Positions 1-12,668 of a DNA stretch of 64,000 nucleotides are shown piece after piece. The translations under genes and the position numbers were made by a program. Within the stretch, counting starts at the first letter, position 1; each line of letters starts with the position of its first letter. Source of the stretch: Sinonovacula constricta (lineage: Eukaryota; Mollusca; Bivalvia; Cardiida; Solecurtidae). The DNA lies in NCBI GenBank assembly GCA_007844125.1, contig CM017561.1, positions 58,549,215 through 58,613,214 of the forward strand, given 5' to 3'. Under the pieces are notes generated by a model. It saw only the letters and a program-made list of their open reading frames with translations, made no database searches and was not told the origin of the DNA.

Positions 1-267
1 AAGTTAAATAGAAAACGTGCGTAGGCGAAACATCCGGTCGCCAATTCGTTTAAGTTATAATAATTAAGTGATTATGCATTGATAGTCTCTCTATGGCATT
101 ACAATTGTTAACTAAGTGCGTGCTTCAAAGTATTATTATGATACATGCGGTTTTATTTACATATTAAATATTTATGCGGTGTCGCGGACTTATGAGAAAG
201 CTGGATTTCAGAAGCGCCGGATTGATTCGGCAGTTATCTTATAATTGCACATAAAAGCGTTAACGTT

Positions 268-565
268 AATTGATGTTTGCCTACAGTTATTATTGTGATG
301 ATAACATTCGCACTAATCTTGATTGATAATAAGTCAGTGTGATCTTACTTAATGTTTGCCGACATAGACGTATATAAAAATTAAAATAAATAAATTGGCC
401 AGTGTGTGGTCGCTAATTGATATTTGCCTACAGTTATTATTGTGATGATAGTGTTAGCACTAATCTTGATTGATAATTAATCACTGTGATCTTAACTGAT
501 GTTTACCGTCATTGATGTATATAAGTGCTTGCAATTAATAGACTAGCAGTGTGTGATTCAATCTT
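268..565. repeat. 147-bp tandem duplication (two units)
   Basis: Two head-to-tail units start at 268 and 415. Each begins with AATTGAT(G/A)TTTGCCTACAG, continues through TTATTATTGTGATGATA and CACTAATCTTGATTGATAAT, and ends near a CAGTGTGTG motif. The units differ by scattered substitutions and small indels, so the duplication is not very recent. No coding sense is visible. Confidence 0.85.
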
Positions 566-2094
566 CGCAACGTACTCTAGCTTTATCACAATGCAGTATG
601 AAGAAGTCGACTAAGACGGCAACCGACTTATTGTGTTTGTATGCATATCTTATAAAATATTATATATATTATACACTATATAACAAATTAAATCAAGTAT
701 ACACTTTACCTGACATCATTTCCCCCCTTCATTTAACGCGTGGAAATGGTACACTTATATCCGAAGTACTAATAATGCATATGAAGCCGATGGAAAAAAA
801 TACAAATTGATGTGAATCGTGTCGAAATAATTATAAATAAGTAAACAAGTATACATTTTTGCTTGACGTATACTCATATCCGACGGCGACATGTTACCGA
901 TCAAGGGCGACCTGTTACTAGTTAAGGTAGGGCGAAGTGTTACTAATTCTTCTCGAGCTAGTCTCTCCTTTTCAATTCATAATTGCCAGTAATATCTAGC
1001 TTGTGAGCGCCGATAATTCGCTCGATTAGCAGATATTTCCTTCCGGGTCTATTCAAATGACGATTCGCCACGTACTTTTTCAAATCTGTTAGCTTGAAAT
1101 AGTCCAATTCTTATTAGTTTACACAAGCCTCGTTGATTTCTTTGTCCTTGTCCGCCATCTTTTTTTACTTAGTCCCCAGAGGCTCATCGGCGAGTAGCCT
1201 CCCTTTGAAATCAAGGGAAGTAACCGAGTTATCGGACTGCCCAATGCCTGGGAAGAAGTAGTGAGTGCACAGAACACATATGTATGTCTAAGGAGGCTAG
1301 ACGTGTCAATGGTGTCCAGGCATGCTTCAAATGTTCACAGTAATATTGTTATCTGTTTAATCTAGAAGTTCATAATATTGTCTTATGCAAAATATACATG
1401 AAATGCTGACTTATGAATGAACAATGCCGCGTATGAATATCGCTCATTGAGGAAAGGCTCGAAATAGGGAGCGGACTGCTATTACAACGAGTGTCCCATT
1501 GACTATGCATTATATACTTAACCGATATATTTACGATATCCAGCACGGTTCATGATTTTCTCAAAAGAGATTTTGACGGATATGTTAACGTATGTGTTAC
1601 AATTCCTTTTATACTGCCGAAAGTAAGTTGGTGTGGGACGGAGGGAGTATTTATGGCAAAATGAACTAGGACTTTTGCTACCATTGCCATATTTATTGAC
1701 AGGGAGTAGTAGTAGGGTGTATTTGTTCAACTATTCAGTGTATTTTGAAGTATTCATACGAAGTGAATATCCTGTTTTCAAACTAAAACTTAACAAAACA
1801 CCCACAAAAGGCATAAAACATAAACAAGCTCAAGGTCGCTGTGAAGTACATCATGAACGTCAATAACTGACAAAAGTGATAAAATTGAGCGCATTTAAAG
1901 GCGGCTGTTTAGGAGAATTTGGAAAAAACACCATCATTAACAACAACATTATTAATTTGTATGTAAAACGATATGACCACTGCCACAATTCTTAGACAAT
2001 ATAAATAGTGAAATAATTCGCTCTAAGTGTTAATTATATTCAAGTCTATAAACAAGTACGATGGTGGATTTCTTCCAAAAAACAACAACAACAA
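566..2094. other. Intergenic, nothing recognised
   Basis: AT-rich sequence with only short open frames (longest 85 codons, low complexity). I see no splice-bounded coding blocks, no protein motif, no RNA gene and no clear inverted-repeat element. Confidence 0.6.
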
Positions 2095-2262
2095 AACAAA
2101 CAACAGACAACGACGTCAGAGCATATAGTCCGACTGATGACATAAAGTGATGTAAAAAGTACAATGTAAGTGGTCACGTTGTTTCCTTTGTTGAAAAATA
2201 GGTAACTGTACAACGTGACTCAGATGCGGATTACATGTTTGTAATAGTGGGGTGTTAGGCTT

Positions 2263-2343
<81 letters not shown>

Positions 2344-2380
2344 GGTCCAAACTGTCAGAAAGTGTCTTGCAAAATAGATA
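2095..2380. repeat. Decayed TTAA-type MITE fragment carrying a (TA)n tract
   Basis: The stretch 2165-2240 (GTTTCCTTTGTTGAAAAATA, then CGTGACTCAGA and ACATGTTTGTAAT) matches the inside of the TTAA-flanked MITE copies at 13.3, 14.3 and 37.2 kb. TCCAAACTGTCAGA at about 2346 is a decayed right terminus. A (TA)n microsatellite fills 2266-2341, inside the element, as the shorter TA run does in the copy near 14230. Confidence 0.6.
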
Positions 2381-2784
2381 GGCAAAGACGATAAAGCGCA
2401 ATAAAGTTATTTTTGTTTTAGGTACGTAGTCACGCGAGGCTGGACTAATGCAAATGTTGCACAAATACTTTTCCAATCTTCGGCCGATCTAAGAAATTAT
2501 CATATTAGTTGTTAAATACATCTTTTTTTTTTAAATAATAATAACCGGAGTTTAGAGCTTGTAGACCGTAGGATTACTAAAACATTTTAAGTTTTGGAAA
2601 AAACAACAACAACTGCATATGCTGAATTAAGATAACGCGTTTTGGACCAATGATGAAAAACTTTTAATGTATGCAAGTTTTACTTTAAGACATACTTATA
2701 AGCGCCCTTTCCTATATCAATGTGTTTATGAAGTCTTATTAAGAAAACCGGGATTTAAGAAATATCATCATTTGCTTACAATTA

Positions 2785-2890
2785 CGGATTTGTAACTCCT
2801 CTGTACGCTCAGCCTCACCCCTGACTGTTCGAGTCCCGTTTAGGGTGGGAGACCTAATGTGGAAAGATCTTCTAGCTGTTATAGTCTAAG
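2785..2890 (+). repeat. Relic of tRNA-derived SINE family A
   Basis: GTAACTCCTCTGTACGCTCA, a Pol III B-box-like GTTCGAGTCCC and CCTAATGTGGAAAGATCTTC run in the same order as in the reverse complement of the better SINE copies at 18.8, 51.9 and 58.7 kb. Only the head and the first part of the body remain. Confidence 0.6.
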
Positions 2891-3228
2891 AAAATGTCAG
2901 ACATCGTTGGCATTCGGGATACATCAATCATTTCAGGGAAGGACATACACTTAGGATATTACCCAACAGTTTCTTTAGTTTAAACATATTTAATTTCAAA
3001 TATTTTACATGATTTTACATAGAGTATACAATGCAAATGAAAAAGGATTGAAACGAAAGCTTAAGTTTATCGTGTTTCTCTCCCAGCACAATAGTGTATG
3101 ATATGGCAATAGACTAACATTACATTTAAGATATAAGTAAAAAAGTGAAGTATTCAGCAAACTAAAAAGATAAATACTGTATGTAAAAAAGTAAGAAAAA
3201 AATAAGAAGAGAGTAATGAAAGTGCAAT

Positions 3229-3669
3229 TTAGGAATCTAACTGAAATCCAAAAGAAAACGAAAAGAAAAGAAAAGGGAACCAGGACATATGGCCAGAAGT
3301 GACAGCTTTAGAGGATTGAGAAAAGGACAGGATATTATCCCTCTTAAATTTTATTAAAACGTTTTGTTGCTTTGATATACGCATGTACGCATCTACTACG
3401 TGAATGTTTGTAACCAGACTTAAACAGTTATTTCCAAACAACAAAATATTAACATCAACTTTTGGTAGAAGAGTTAGACGATCAATAAGATGATTTCTTT
3501 CTACGCAGTAGTTAGGACAGAGTAGAAAGAAGTGTTCAGCAGTTTCTAGCTCCCCCCACACACATAAAGATGAGGCGACAATATTTTTCATGTATAGGGT
3601 ATGGTTGAGGGAACTACAATTCAATCTTAATCTTGCATGTAGGATTTGTTCATTTCTGTTTCCATGCAA
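3229..3669 (-). pseudogene. LINE ORF2 C-terminal Cys/His-rich tail
   Basis: The frame carries ILHARLRLNCSSLN, then C-x-W-G-E-x-E-T-A-E-H-F-F-x-x-C-P, the C-terminal zinc-knuckle-like block seen in many CR1/Jockey/L2-type ORF2 proteins. One stop and a shift separate it from the RT at about 3670-3690. The last ~40 codons look like read-through into unrelated sequence. Confidence 0.8.
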
Positions 3670-3686
3670 AAAAAAGAAAAGGTTAT

Positions 3687-5405
3687 TTACAACAGTCGAG
3701 GTCTAATGATCTTTTGAAAGCAGATAGTGAATTTACACTTTTTTATATCATCGGTAAGTTGATTCCATTCTCTTATTGCAGAGGGCAAAAAGGAATTATA
3801 ATAAGAGTTTGAATAGCTGTGGATGTTTTGTATGTTATCTGAATTACGGAGGTTATAACGAGATGTAAGGCCAACCCTGTTTGGAATCAACTGGTGAAGG
3901 TAAGGTGGCGTTAATCCATGCAACAATTTGTAGAACAATATTAATTTATGTTTACGCCTTTTGTTTTGAAGAGAGTCCCATCGAGTTTCAAGACTTAATT
4001 TGACTAATGATACTAATTTAGTGGCACCAGTGACTACTCTTGCTGCTTCATTTTGAATTTTGTCGAATTCGAGCTTGTCCTGCTTTGAGCAGTTATCAAA
4101 TATTACATCGCCATATTCTAAAAGTGGTCTAATAAATGTAAAGTATATCGTTTCTAACGTTGACCAGTCTAGCTGATATTTTAGTTTTTTCATTATATTA
4201 AGTCGACCCCATGCTTTAACTTTTACGTATTCAATATGGTTGTGCCATGAAAGTTCGCGAGATAAGACAACGCCTAAATGTTTGTGACTGTCTACTTGTG
4301 CTATTGGTTGATTGTCTATACAAACAATGGGATGGTTCCCTGATTGTCTCTTTCTAGAAAATATCACAGATTCAGATTTATTTGGATTGAAAGTAACCAA
4401 CCATTGTTTTGCCCATTTTGATATTTTATCTAAGTCATTGTTAAGTGTAACTGCCGCACTAAGAGGAGTATTAACATTTATAAATAGCCCGGTGTCATCG
4501 GCAAAAAGCCATATATTGGACTTAACGTCAACAACTATGTCGTTTATGTAAAGTAAAAACAGAAGAGGACCTAAAATAGAACCTTGATGAACACCTGCTT
4601 TAATGAATACAGGATCTGATTTAGCACCTGGAAGGACAACACATTGAGAACGATTTTTTAAGTAATCTTCGAAGCAACAGAAAAGTTCTCCTATGACACC
4701 CGCAGCCTTCAGTTTATGTAAAAGACCTTTGTGCCATACACTATCAAAGGCTTTACTGATGTCACAGAAAACTGCTTTAACTTCTTTTCCAGAATCAACC
4801 GTTTTGCTAATAGGGTCGTATAAATATGTCAGTTGATTTACTGTTGAGTCACGTGGGGTAAATCTTGACTGAAAAGATGATATCGTATTGCAAGAGAGGA
4901 AATACTTATAAATATGCTTATAAATACATTTTTCAAGAACCTTCTCTAATAAGCAAAGTAGGGAAACTGGGCGATAGTTGGAAACTATTGACCTATCGCC
5001 GGATTTAAACACTGCGCATACATTTGCCGTCTTCCAACTTAAAGGTACTACACCCGTACTTAACGATTTATTGTAAAGACTACACAGGGCAACTGCTAGT
5101 TCTTTTGCAAGTTCACGCAAAATATAATTGCTAATTAAATCAGGACCAACAGCTTTATTAACTTGTAATGTCATGAGAATATCACTGATTTCTAGTGGTT
5201 CAAGGTGAATCGAGCTAAGGGTAGCTGTCGGAGGTTTAGCTTGGGAAGGAAGTTCTGCCGCTGATTCATCTAATAAGGTTTGTTGTTGAAAATAGTTATT
5301 GAGTAAATTGGCCTTGTCAGTATTCTCGGTAATAAAAAAGCTATCGTGTTGTAAAGGTGGAATCTCATTTTGTGAACTGCCACTTGTTTTAATGCTGACC
5401 ACCAA
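3687..5405 (-). pseudogene. LINE reverse transcriptase domain
   Basis: An open frame of 572 codons covering nearly the whole RT. Motifs in order: AVGPDLISNYILRELA (finger), WKTANVCAVFKSGDRS and SNYRPVSLL, FCDISKAFDSVWHKGLL, AGVHQGSILGPLLFLLYIND, and the catalytic LFADDT (codons near 4493-4508). Palm and thumb follow, ending with a C-terminal block (NLRNSDNIQNIHSYSNSYYN, LPSAIREWNQL) typical of CR1/L2-like proteins. The catalytic Asp pair is present, but endonuclease and tail are out of frame, so the element as a whole is defective. It is repeat-derived, not a host gene. Confidence 0.92.
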
Positions 5406-5728
5406 TTCCTAGTCGATTTATTGTCAGTCTTGAGTTTTAATGATAGTTTAGATATATATTCTGCTTTATTTGTTCTAATAGCTAATACAACGTTATTCAT
5501 TATCTGTCTAAAATTGTGCCAGTGATGGGAAGATCCAGTTCGTACGGCTTTACGATATGCTCTTTTACGTGATCTGATTAAAAAATTAATCCGGATTGTA
5601 ATCCATGGATGTTCATTAGGAAACTGTTTAATACTTTTATTAGGGATATAATCCAATGAAATTTTACGAATATGTTCAGTAATATTTGTAGTATGTCTGT
5701 TAATGCCTTCATCTTCTAAAGCAGACAA
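5270..5728 (-). pseudogene. LINE linker between endonuclease and RT
   Basis: The first ~115 codons, with PWITIRINFLIRSRKRAYRK and a later NWWSALKQ, are the usual spacer between endonuclease and RT in CR1/L2-type ORF2 proteins (a PW(i/f)(t/d)..l...ir.R.ra...a pattern). After about 5400 this frame runs over the start of the RT frame, so a frameshift separates them. Confidence 0.75.
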
Positions 5729-5945
5729 GTTTGTGTTACCAGCCAGAACCCCTTAATTTGTTATAATCCCCTTTATTATAATTCCATATATGTCGTACTA
5801 TTTTCGTTGCAACTGTTTTGTTTTAAAAAAAATAAGAATACAGTATATGGGGCAATGATAGCGCATTGATTGTTCAAGGAAAGGGTCCCCTACCCCACTA
5901 ATTAAGACATGCTTAACGCGGTTTACCATTATAATATCTAGTATA

Positions 5946-6464
5946 CTAGATGTTGTTTCTGTAAAATGGGTGGGGTCTTTGATACACTGAATAAGAGTTA
6001 TGTAAACACAATGTCTCTAATTTCTCTTTGGACGCAATGATGTAACAATTAAGATTAAAGTCTCCGGTTATTATAATATTATCAATTTTAGAATCGCATG
6101 CAAGGTTGATGGAGTCTTCAATTAAAGAGTGCTGAGCAGAGTTAGTACTTGGGGGTCTATAATATAGCCCAAACAGAATATTTTGACAATTAAGTTTTAC
6201 TTCAATCCAGATACACTCAATGCCTTGAGGTTCTAGGTCTAATCTACGTTTATAACTGATATTATTTTTAACATAAAAAATGACACCGCCATAACTGTCA
6301 TCAAGTCGGTCTTTTCTTTCAGGCGATGCGAAAGAAGGTATACACAAATCATCAGATTTATTGTTCGTTCCAAGCCACGTTTCTTTAAAAGGGGTACTAA
6401 GATATGGGAGAAATAGAGTTGAACGGAGAAATAGACTGTGTTCAATCTGTAACAATAATGACAT
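5946..6464 (-). pseudogene. LINE endonuclease domain fragment
   Basis: A 172-codon open frame with the usual marks of the exonuclease/endonuclease/phosphatase fold used by LINEs: KETWL near the start, RLDDSYGGVIFYVKNNISY in the middle, GLYYRPPS, then IIITGDFN near the end (about 6053-6075). It would nick target DNA to prime reverse transcription. It breaks off after GDFN, before the SDH motif that ends the domain, so it is not functional as it stands. It lies in a different frame from the downstream RT. Confidence 0.85.
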
Positions 6465-6479
6465 CGAAGACGAATAACC

Positions 6480-8499
6480 TTTCCTATTTGTTTGTGAAAA
6501 ATATTTAATGCTAAGAAAAAGATTTATTAACGAAAAATGGTATAAAAATTGCAGTATGTATAAATGTTATTTTTCTACAAAAGAAAAATCGAAATTAACT
6601 GATTAAACTGGGAAAGTTTCTCAAACAAGTCTTTACAATAAGACTAAATGTACTTAATCGAAACTGTTAGTTGTTCCGCGTATATATGTATATGCTCTTA
6701 GTTCCGTATGTACTAGTTTATCCACAGAGAGGACTATTGTCAGAAAATGAAAATTTTGAAAATAGCTTGCACTCCTGTAATCGCTCACAGGGCAAATCTT
6801 ACACCGCCCAAACACCGCTTCCCTGTACTTTGAATTATTTTGTGTATAACTGAACAAAACGTGTCTAGTTTTCAATTTTCGCGTGAAACATTTCGAGCCT
6901 TGTAATTTGCGTTAAAAAAGGTTCTAAATAGAAATCAGACATCAAAAATGCCTGATTTTTGTCGCTTACAGTTGCTTTCTAACTGTGCAAACACACACAT
7001 ACAAACAAAAACATGTTTCTACATATACATAAAATGACTATATTCTAGCATTATATCGCTATACAGGTCTCAATCTTAGGCACATTGCACAGTTTTAATC
7101 GTCATTTAAACGACAGAATATCGCATAAATTCGAAAAACTAAGGATTCTTTTGCCCCGTTACACTTTCGTTTAAGTTCCCTGAGTGTATGCTTTGAGTCT
7201 TTTACTTTAAATGCATGAATTTCCTCTAAAGTAAGCGACTTATACTTGTCTTTGTCGTCCATTTACTATAAGTGGAAATGGGGACCTGTCACGTATGACC
7301 TCTTTTTTTGATTTGCCGTGTCACGTGATACCTAAAAATCGTCGATTTGGAAACAGGTCTATTTGCTTAGTATATTTAGATTAGCCTTAGAGTAATTAAC
7401 CGCTAATATTTTACATTGTAGAACATGCACTTGAGAAGAATAAATCCAGTATATTTAATGCAAATTATAATTGCAACATGTTTTAAGAGTCATACATTAA
7501 ATGTTTATGTTTTCAAATATGCTTTAAAATATTCAAGTGACCAAAGTCACTTGTGATACATACGTTTAAGTAATTTTAAAATGCCTTAAAGGTATCTGTA
7601 CTTTGAAATATCACAGTCAGAAAATTCTTTGATTATAATCCCACGTGGAAGTAAATCTAAATTAGTGTCTTATCATAATCAACCTTTTTACTTTCTACTT
7701 GTATCTGTTGCCCAAATGAACCAGATTTCTTTATGAATTATGTTTTACATCATGCTTGAATGAAGCAATTGCATTTGTCTTCAAACCAAATAAAAGGGTA
7801 AATGAAGAACACGTGTGTTCTCAGGCTGGACCAACGTATAATTATGGCAAGTAAAATGTACAATTAACTGAAAAGGTAAAATATTAAACACCAGTAGAAA
7901 AGTGTTGTTTTATCACATCACATTGGTCATATATTTTTATTTATCGTTTTACTTTAGTTCACTTGATTACAATGTAGGAACTGGACATCACAATGGAAAA
8001 TCTTTTACAAAAGAACATTTATTTTAGATCTGATATTCAAGCATTTAATAATAGAAGAAATGAATGTTTTCCATTTCTAAAGAGACATTTTAAAACCATA
8101 TATTACTTACATGCTTAAAAATATAATGAATTAATTTTCAAGAGAAGCAAAAAAAAAAAAAAATGAATTTATTATCATGAAAAATAACTGGTACTAGTTA
8201 CATTAGACTTATTTTCTTTTATAAGAATGTGACTTAGAATAAAAATATAGCAATTAAATATATTCAACCTCTTAATTAAGATTCGTGAATATTGATTAGG
8301 GCTTTGTATACTTATTAATTTTTGAATCTTGGTTTAGTGATAGTCTTCAATAAAATCATGTTCTAAAACTGTTTTTACTAGTAAGTTATAAGCAAAACAG
8401 TACAATACACTTGTTTACAAGTATGTTTCTCATCAAATTTACATACTAAATTCAATCATGAGAAGTTCATGGAAATTAAATAAAAGTCGTGAAATATCG
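6480..8499. other. Intergenic, nothing recognised
   Basis: Very AT-rich DNA with short open frames only, at most 73 codons. I see no splice-bounded coding block, no RNA gene and no clear terminal repeats. Confidence 0.55.
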
Positions 8500-9400
8500 A
8501 AAAATAGATCAATTGATACAAAACTTGAGTCAACTTGTGTCAGACTAAGAGATGTGTCTATTTAATTTTTAAAATGGCTTCGTTCGATGAATATGGCTTT
8601 TAAATGAACTAAATTCTAAAAACCTTTTTGAAATTAAAGTCCATTTTTTTTATTCATATTAAGATATATGAATATTCATGTTAGCTAATTTGCATAATCA
8701 ATAATTTCAAATCTATTTTTTTAAAATTGATAGCTTCCACTTAAGGAACGATATAATTATTTTTCAATGTTATGGTTAGTTATAAGCAAACTTAAATAAA
8801 AAATCATACAATGAGCGAAATCTTATGAAACTTAGACCAACATGTGTTACACTAGTAGGGGTATGTTTATAACTTTAAAAAACTGTTTAATTTATTTGAA
8901 TATTGCTTCTAAATAAAAGGAATCTAATTAACTTCTAAATAGATAAAGTCTTTTTTAGATTCTCATTAAGATGTATGAATATTCATGTTGGCTAATATGC
9001 ATAATGAATTATTTTAAATCAAAGTTCATCTATATTTTCATCTATCCTCTACTTAAGGAACGATTCAAAAATTGTCATTCAATGTTATGGTTAGTTATAA
9101 TCGGATTTATAGCAAAATTATGCATTAAGACTGAATGAGCAAAATTTTTATAAAAATAAATATTTTTTATATAAAAAAAGAACCAAATTATGTGAAACTT
9201 AGACCAGCATATGTTAGGCAAAACGGGGTATGTATATAAGTTTAGAAACTGTTGATTTTGTTTGAATATTGCTTTTAAATAAAAAGCATCTAATCATCTT
9301 TTCAAAAATGAAAGTCTTTTCTCATTAATATTTATAAATATTCATAAATGCTAATTTACATAATTGACATGACCATAATGGCCGTTAAAACAACTTTTAC
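8500..9400. repeat. AT-rich tandem repeat, ~310-360 bp period, about three units
   Basis: The motif (A/G)TATGAATATTCATGTT, followed by GCTAAT(T/A)TGCATAAT, occurs near 8666 and 8972, with a decayed version near 9332. Between them CTTAAGGAACGAT and CAATGTTATGGTTAGTTATAA recur at 8740-8790 and 9052-9100. Another shared block, TTTGAATATTGCTT(C/T)TAAAT, lies at about 8897 and 9259. Confidence 0.8.
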
Positions 9401-9819
9401 TGGGTACCTGTTTTATACTTTTATGACCATTTTTGGAAATGTTATCAGTATTTTTCTAAACATATCCTCCTATAACAATTTTATGATGGTTGCCATGGAA
9501 ACCATTAGTTCTCGTATACCCACAATGAGTTTATTTTGAGTACATTAGAGATTCTGTTTCTAGACATCCTAACCAACATGTTGGTACCAACGAAAAGGAG
9601 ACAAAGCGTCCGCGGTAACCATTCCTAGCTGCCGGGCTAGCACCATTACCAAGACGAATGCCACACAGATCTAATTTCTTCGCTACTGTTTATCATTTTT
9701 CGTATAGTTTAGAATGTAAAAAATGGTCTTAATTGCCGTGTGTAGAAATAACTGAACGGAGATTCAAGGTTAAACGTTTGTCCAAATATTGAAATATTGG
9801 CGGCAAAACAGAAGTAATG

Positions 9820-9938
<119 letters not shown>

Positions 9939-10084
9939 ATTTAATTGGTTGTGACCTGAGATTATAATCGTCGAAATTGTGACTGTTTAATGGATTCTGT
10001 TTCTTTTGCCTTTACGTCCCAAACATCTGAGAGTAATGCATTTTAAATTTATATCCATCCCGGACATTTCAGTGCGTACGATAT

Positions 10085-12019
10085 ATGTAGTTAGCTGCAT
10101 CATTTATAAAGTAAAGCTGTATGCTTATGTTGGCTTCAGCATTATCATCCTGAAACTGTATGCAGTTAGTTATAGCATTGACAGTGTTAAACTAAAGGTA
10201 GTTGACTGCAGAGTATCACCGTTACACTGTATGAAGTTGGCTTTATATTGACTGCAGCAGTTACATCTTCACATTTTATGAAGTTGGCTTTATGTTGGCT
10301 GCAGCAAAAATACCGTAACACTGTACGAAGTTGGCTTTATGTTGGCTGCAACAGTAATACCGTTACACTGTACGAAGTTGGCTTTATGTTGGCTGCAGTA
10401 GTAACATCGTTAACTGTATGAAGTTGGCTTTATGTTGGCTTCAGCAGTAACACCGTTACATTGTATGAAGTTGGATTTATGTTGGCTGCAGCAGTAACTC
10501 CGTTACACTGTATGAAGTTGGCTTTATGTTGGCTGCAGAGTAACACCGTTACACTGTATGAAGTTAGCTGTATGTTGGCTGCAGCAGTAACACCGTTACA
10601 TTGTATGAAGTTAGCTGTATGTTGGCTGCAGCAGTTACACCGTTACATTGTATGAAGTTGGCTTTATGTTGGCTTCAGCAGTAACACCGTAACATTGTAT
10701 GAAGTTGGAATTATGTTGGCTGCAGCAGTAACACCGTTACATTGTATGAAGTTAGCTTTATGTTGGCTGCAGAGTAACACCGCTACATTGTATGAAGTTA
10801 GCTGTATGTTGGCTGCAGCAGTAACACCGCTACATTGTATGAAGTTAGCTGTATGTTGGCTGCAGCAGTAACACCGCTACATTGTATGAAGTTAGCTGTA
10901 TGTTGGCTGCAGCAGTAACACCGTTACACTGTATGAAGTTGGCTTTATGTTGGCTTCAGCAGTAACACCGTTACATTGTATGAAGTTGGATTTATGTTGG
11001 CTGCAGCAGTAACTCCGTTACATTGTATGAAGTTGGATTTATGTTGGCTTCAGCAGTAACACCGTTACATTGTATGAAGTTGGCTTTATGTTGGCTGCAG
11101 CAGTAACTCCGTTACATTGTATGAAGTTGGCTTTATGTTGGCTGCAGCAGTAACACCGCTACATTGTATGAAGTTAGCTGTATGTTGGCTGCAGCAGTTA
11201 CACCGTTACATTGTATGAAGTTGGCTTTATGTTGGCTGCAGAGTAACACCGTTACATTGTATGAAGTTAGCTGTATGTTGGCTGCCGCAGTAACACCGCT
11301 ACATTGTATGAAGTTAGCTGTATGTTGGCTGCAGCAGTAACACCGCTACATTGTATGAAGTTAGCTGTATGCTGGCTGCAGCAGTAACTCCGTTACACTG
11401 TACGAAGTTGGCTTTATGTTGGCTGCCGCAGTTACACCGTTACATTGTATGAAGTTGGCTTTATGTTGGCTGCAGAGTAACACCGTTACATTGTATGAAG
11501 TTGGCTTTATGTTGGCTGCAGAGTAACACCGTTACATTGTATGAAGTTAGCTGTATGTTGGCTGCAGCAGTAACACCGTTACATTGTATGAAGTTGGCTT
11601 TATGTTGGCTGCAGAGTAACACCGTTACATTGTATGAAGTTAGCTTTATGTTGGCTGCAGCAGTAACACCGTTACATTGTATGAAGTTAGCTGTATGTTG
11701 GCTGCAGCAGTAACACCGTTACATTGTATGAAGTTAGCTGTATGTTGGCTGCAGCAGTTACACCGTTACATTGTATGAGGTTGGCTTTATGTTGGCTGCA
11801 GAGTAACACCGTTACACTGTATGAAGTTGGCTTTATGTTGGCTTCAGCAGTACCACCGTTACAGTTTAATAGTTGGTTTTATTTTACCTGCAGCAATGAC
11901 AAAGTAAAGGAGTATGTAGTTGGCCTGATATTCGTTAGGACATTAACAAAGTGAAACTGCTTGTTGTAGGCTTTATGTAGAATTCAGTAAAACACTGTAT
12001 TTTGTGTAACTTTCTGTTC
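10085..12019 (+). repeat. 47-bp minisatellite array
   Basis: About 35-40 tandem copies of a unit read as TGTATGAAGTTGGCTTTATG, TTGGCTGCAGCAGTAACACC, GTTACAT. The common unit is 47 bp; a 46-bp form lacks one base (GCAGAGTAAC for GCAGCAGTAAC). TTGGCTTTATG and TTAGCTGTATG are interspersed sub-types. Units are most alike between about 10440 and 11850 and decay at both sides. Open frames inside are periodicity artefacts, since 47 is not a multiple of three. Confidence 0.97.
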
Positions 12020-12024
12020 GATTA

Positions 12025-12668
12025 CAGGGCTCCCCCTGGGTTTTTTTTTTTGGTCCGAGTCAACCAATGAGCCAAATTTAAAAAATTATGCGCCACATTT
12101 TTATTTCATGAGCCATTTTCATGAGCCAAATTTACGCGTCAATTTTAATGTTATTTTTGTAGTTTGTATATGTATGTTTGTTAACACGCAATTCTTTTTA
12201 TTTTAATTTAGTTTTTGTACATTGAATTGAGAATGAAAAGAAAACAACGTGAACTTTCTTTTTTACGTTTTATTTACATAAACATTTGTATATATTTTAT
12301 ATATTAATCGACAATCCGGTACTGTCCAATTAATGATCGCAACAAACATTTGGCTGGCTGCTTTATTATTGTCTCGCAAATTACACTAATCCTTCCCTGA
12401 GGCGATGTTTATTCAGCAGTTATGTACACAACAATGCCCTCAAGGTGAAGGCCGCCGCGCAAGTTTGACTGGCTATCGAGTTTCTCCTTGCTAGCGTATC
12501 ACAGTGCGCGTAGAAATGGTTACCAGTCTAGGCCGCTAAGCGATTTACAAAACATAATGCCGAAAAAATCGTGCGCCATAAGGATGCGCCATTTTGGAAA
12601 AAAAAATGAGCCACTGTTTTTGTTTTTTGCGCCAATGGCACATTTGGCGCATGGCAGCGGGAGCCCTG
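12025..12668. mobile_element. hAT-like non-autonomous DNA transposon inserted in the minisatellite
   Basis: The 644-bp element begins CAGGGCTCCC and ends GGGAGCCCTG, perfect 10-bp inverted termini, and is flanked by GATTA at 12020-12024 and 12669-12673. Repeated GAGCCA and GCGCCA motifs crowd both subterminal regions, as transposase-binding repeats do in hAT elements. It has no transposase frame. The CAGGG start fits hAT, but hAT normally makes an 8-bp duplication and only 5 bp match here, so the superfamily is provisional. Confidence 0.75.

Larger units (their letters stand above)
3180..6470 (-). mobile_element. Non-LTR retrotransposon, CR1/L2-like, broken
   Basis: Read on the minus strand, the order is apurinic-type endonuclease (6464-5946), linker (5728-5270), reverse transcriptase (5405-3687) and a C-terminal Cys/His-rich tail (3669-3229). 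That is the ORF2 layout of CR1/L2/Jockey-type LINEs. The parts lie in different frames with gaps, so the copy is dead and probably 5'-truncated because no ORF1 is seen. The RT motifs (AFDSVWH, GVHQGSILGPLLF, LFADDT) place it nearest the CR1/L2 group; the exact clade is inference. I did not find its exact ends or a target-site duplication. Confidence 0.85.

Noticed and set aside
553..810. 85-codon open frame
   Set aside because: Low complexity, no homology motif, no splice or start context; length is within chance in AT-rich DNA.
10461..11954. Open frames of 64-76 codons with repeated MYEV/ALCWLQ motifs
   Set aside because: They are translations of the 47-bp minisatellite; the period is not a multiple of three and no start, signal or splice context supports them.
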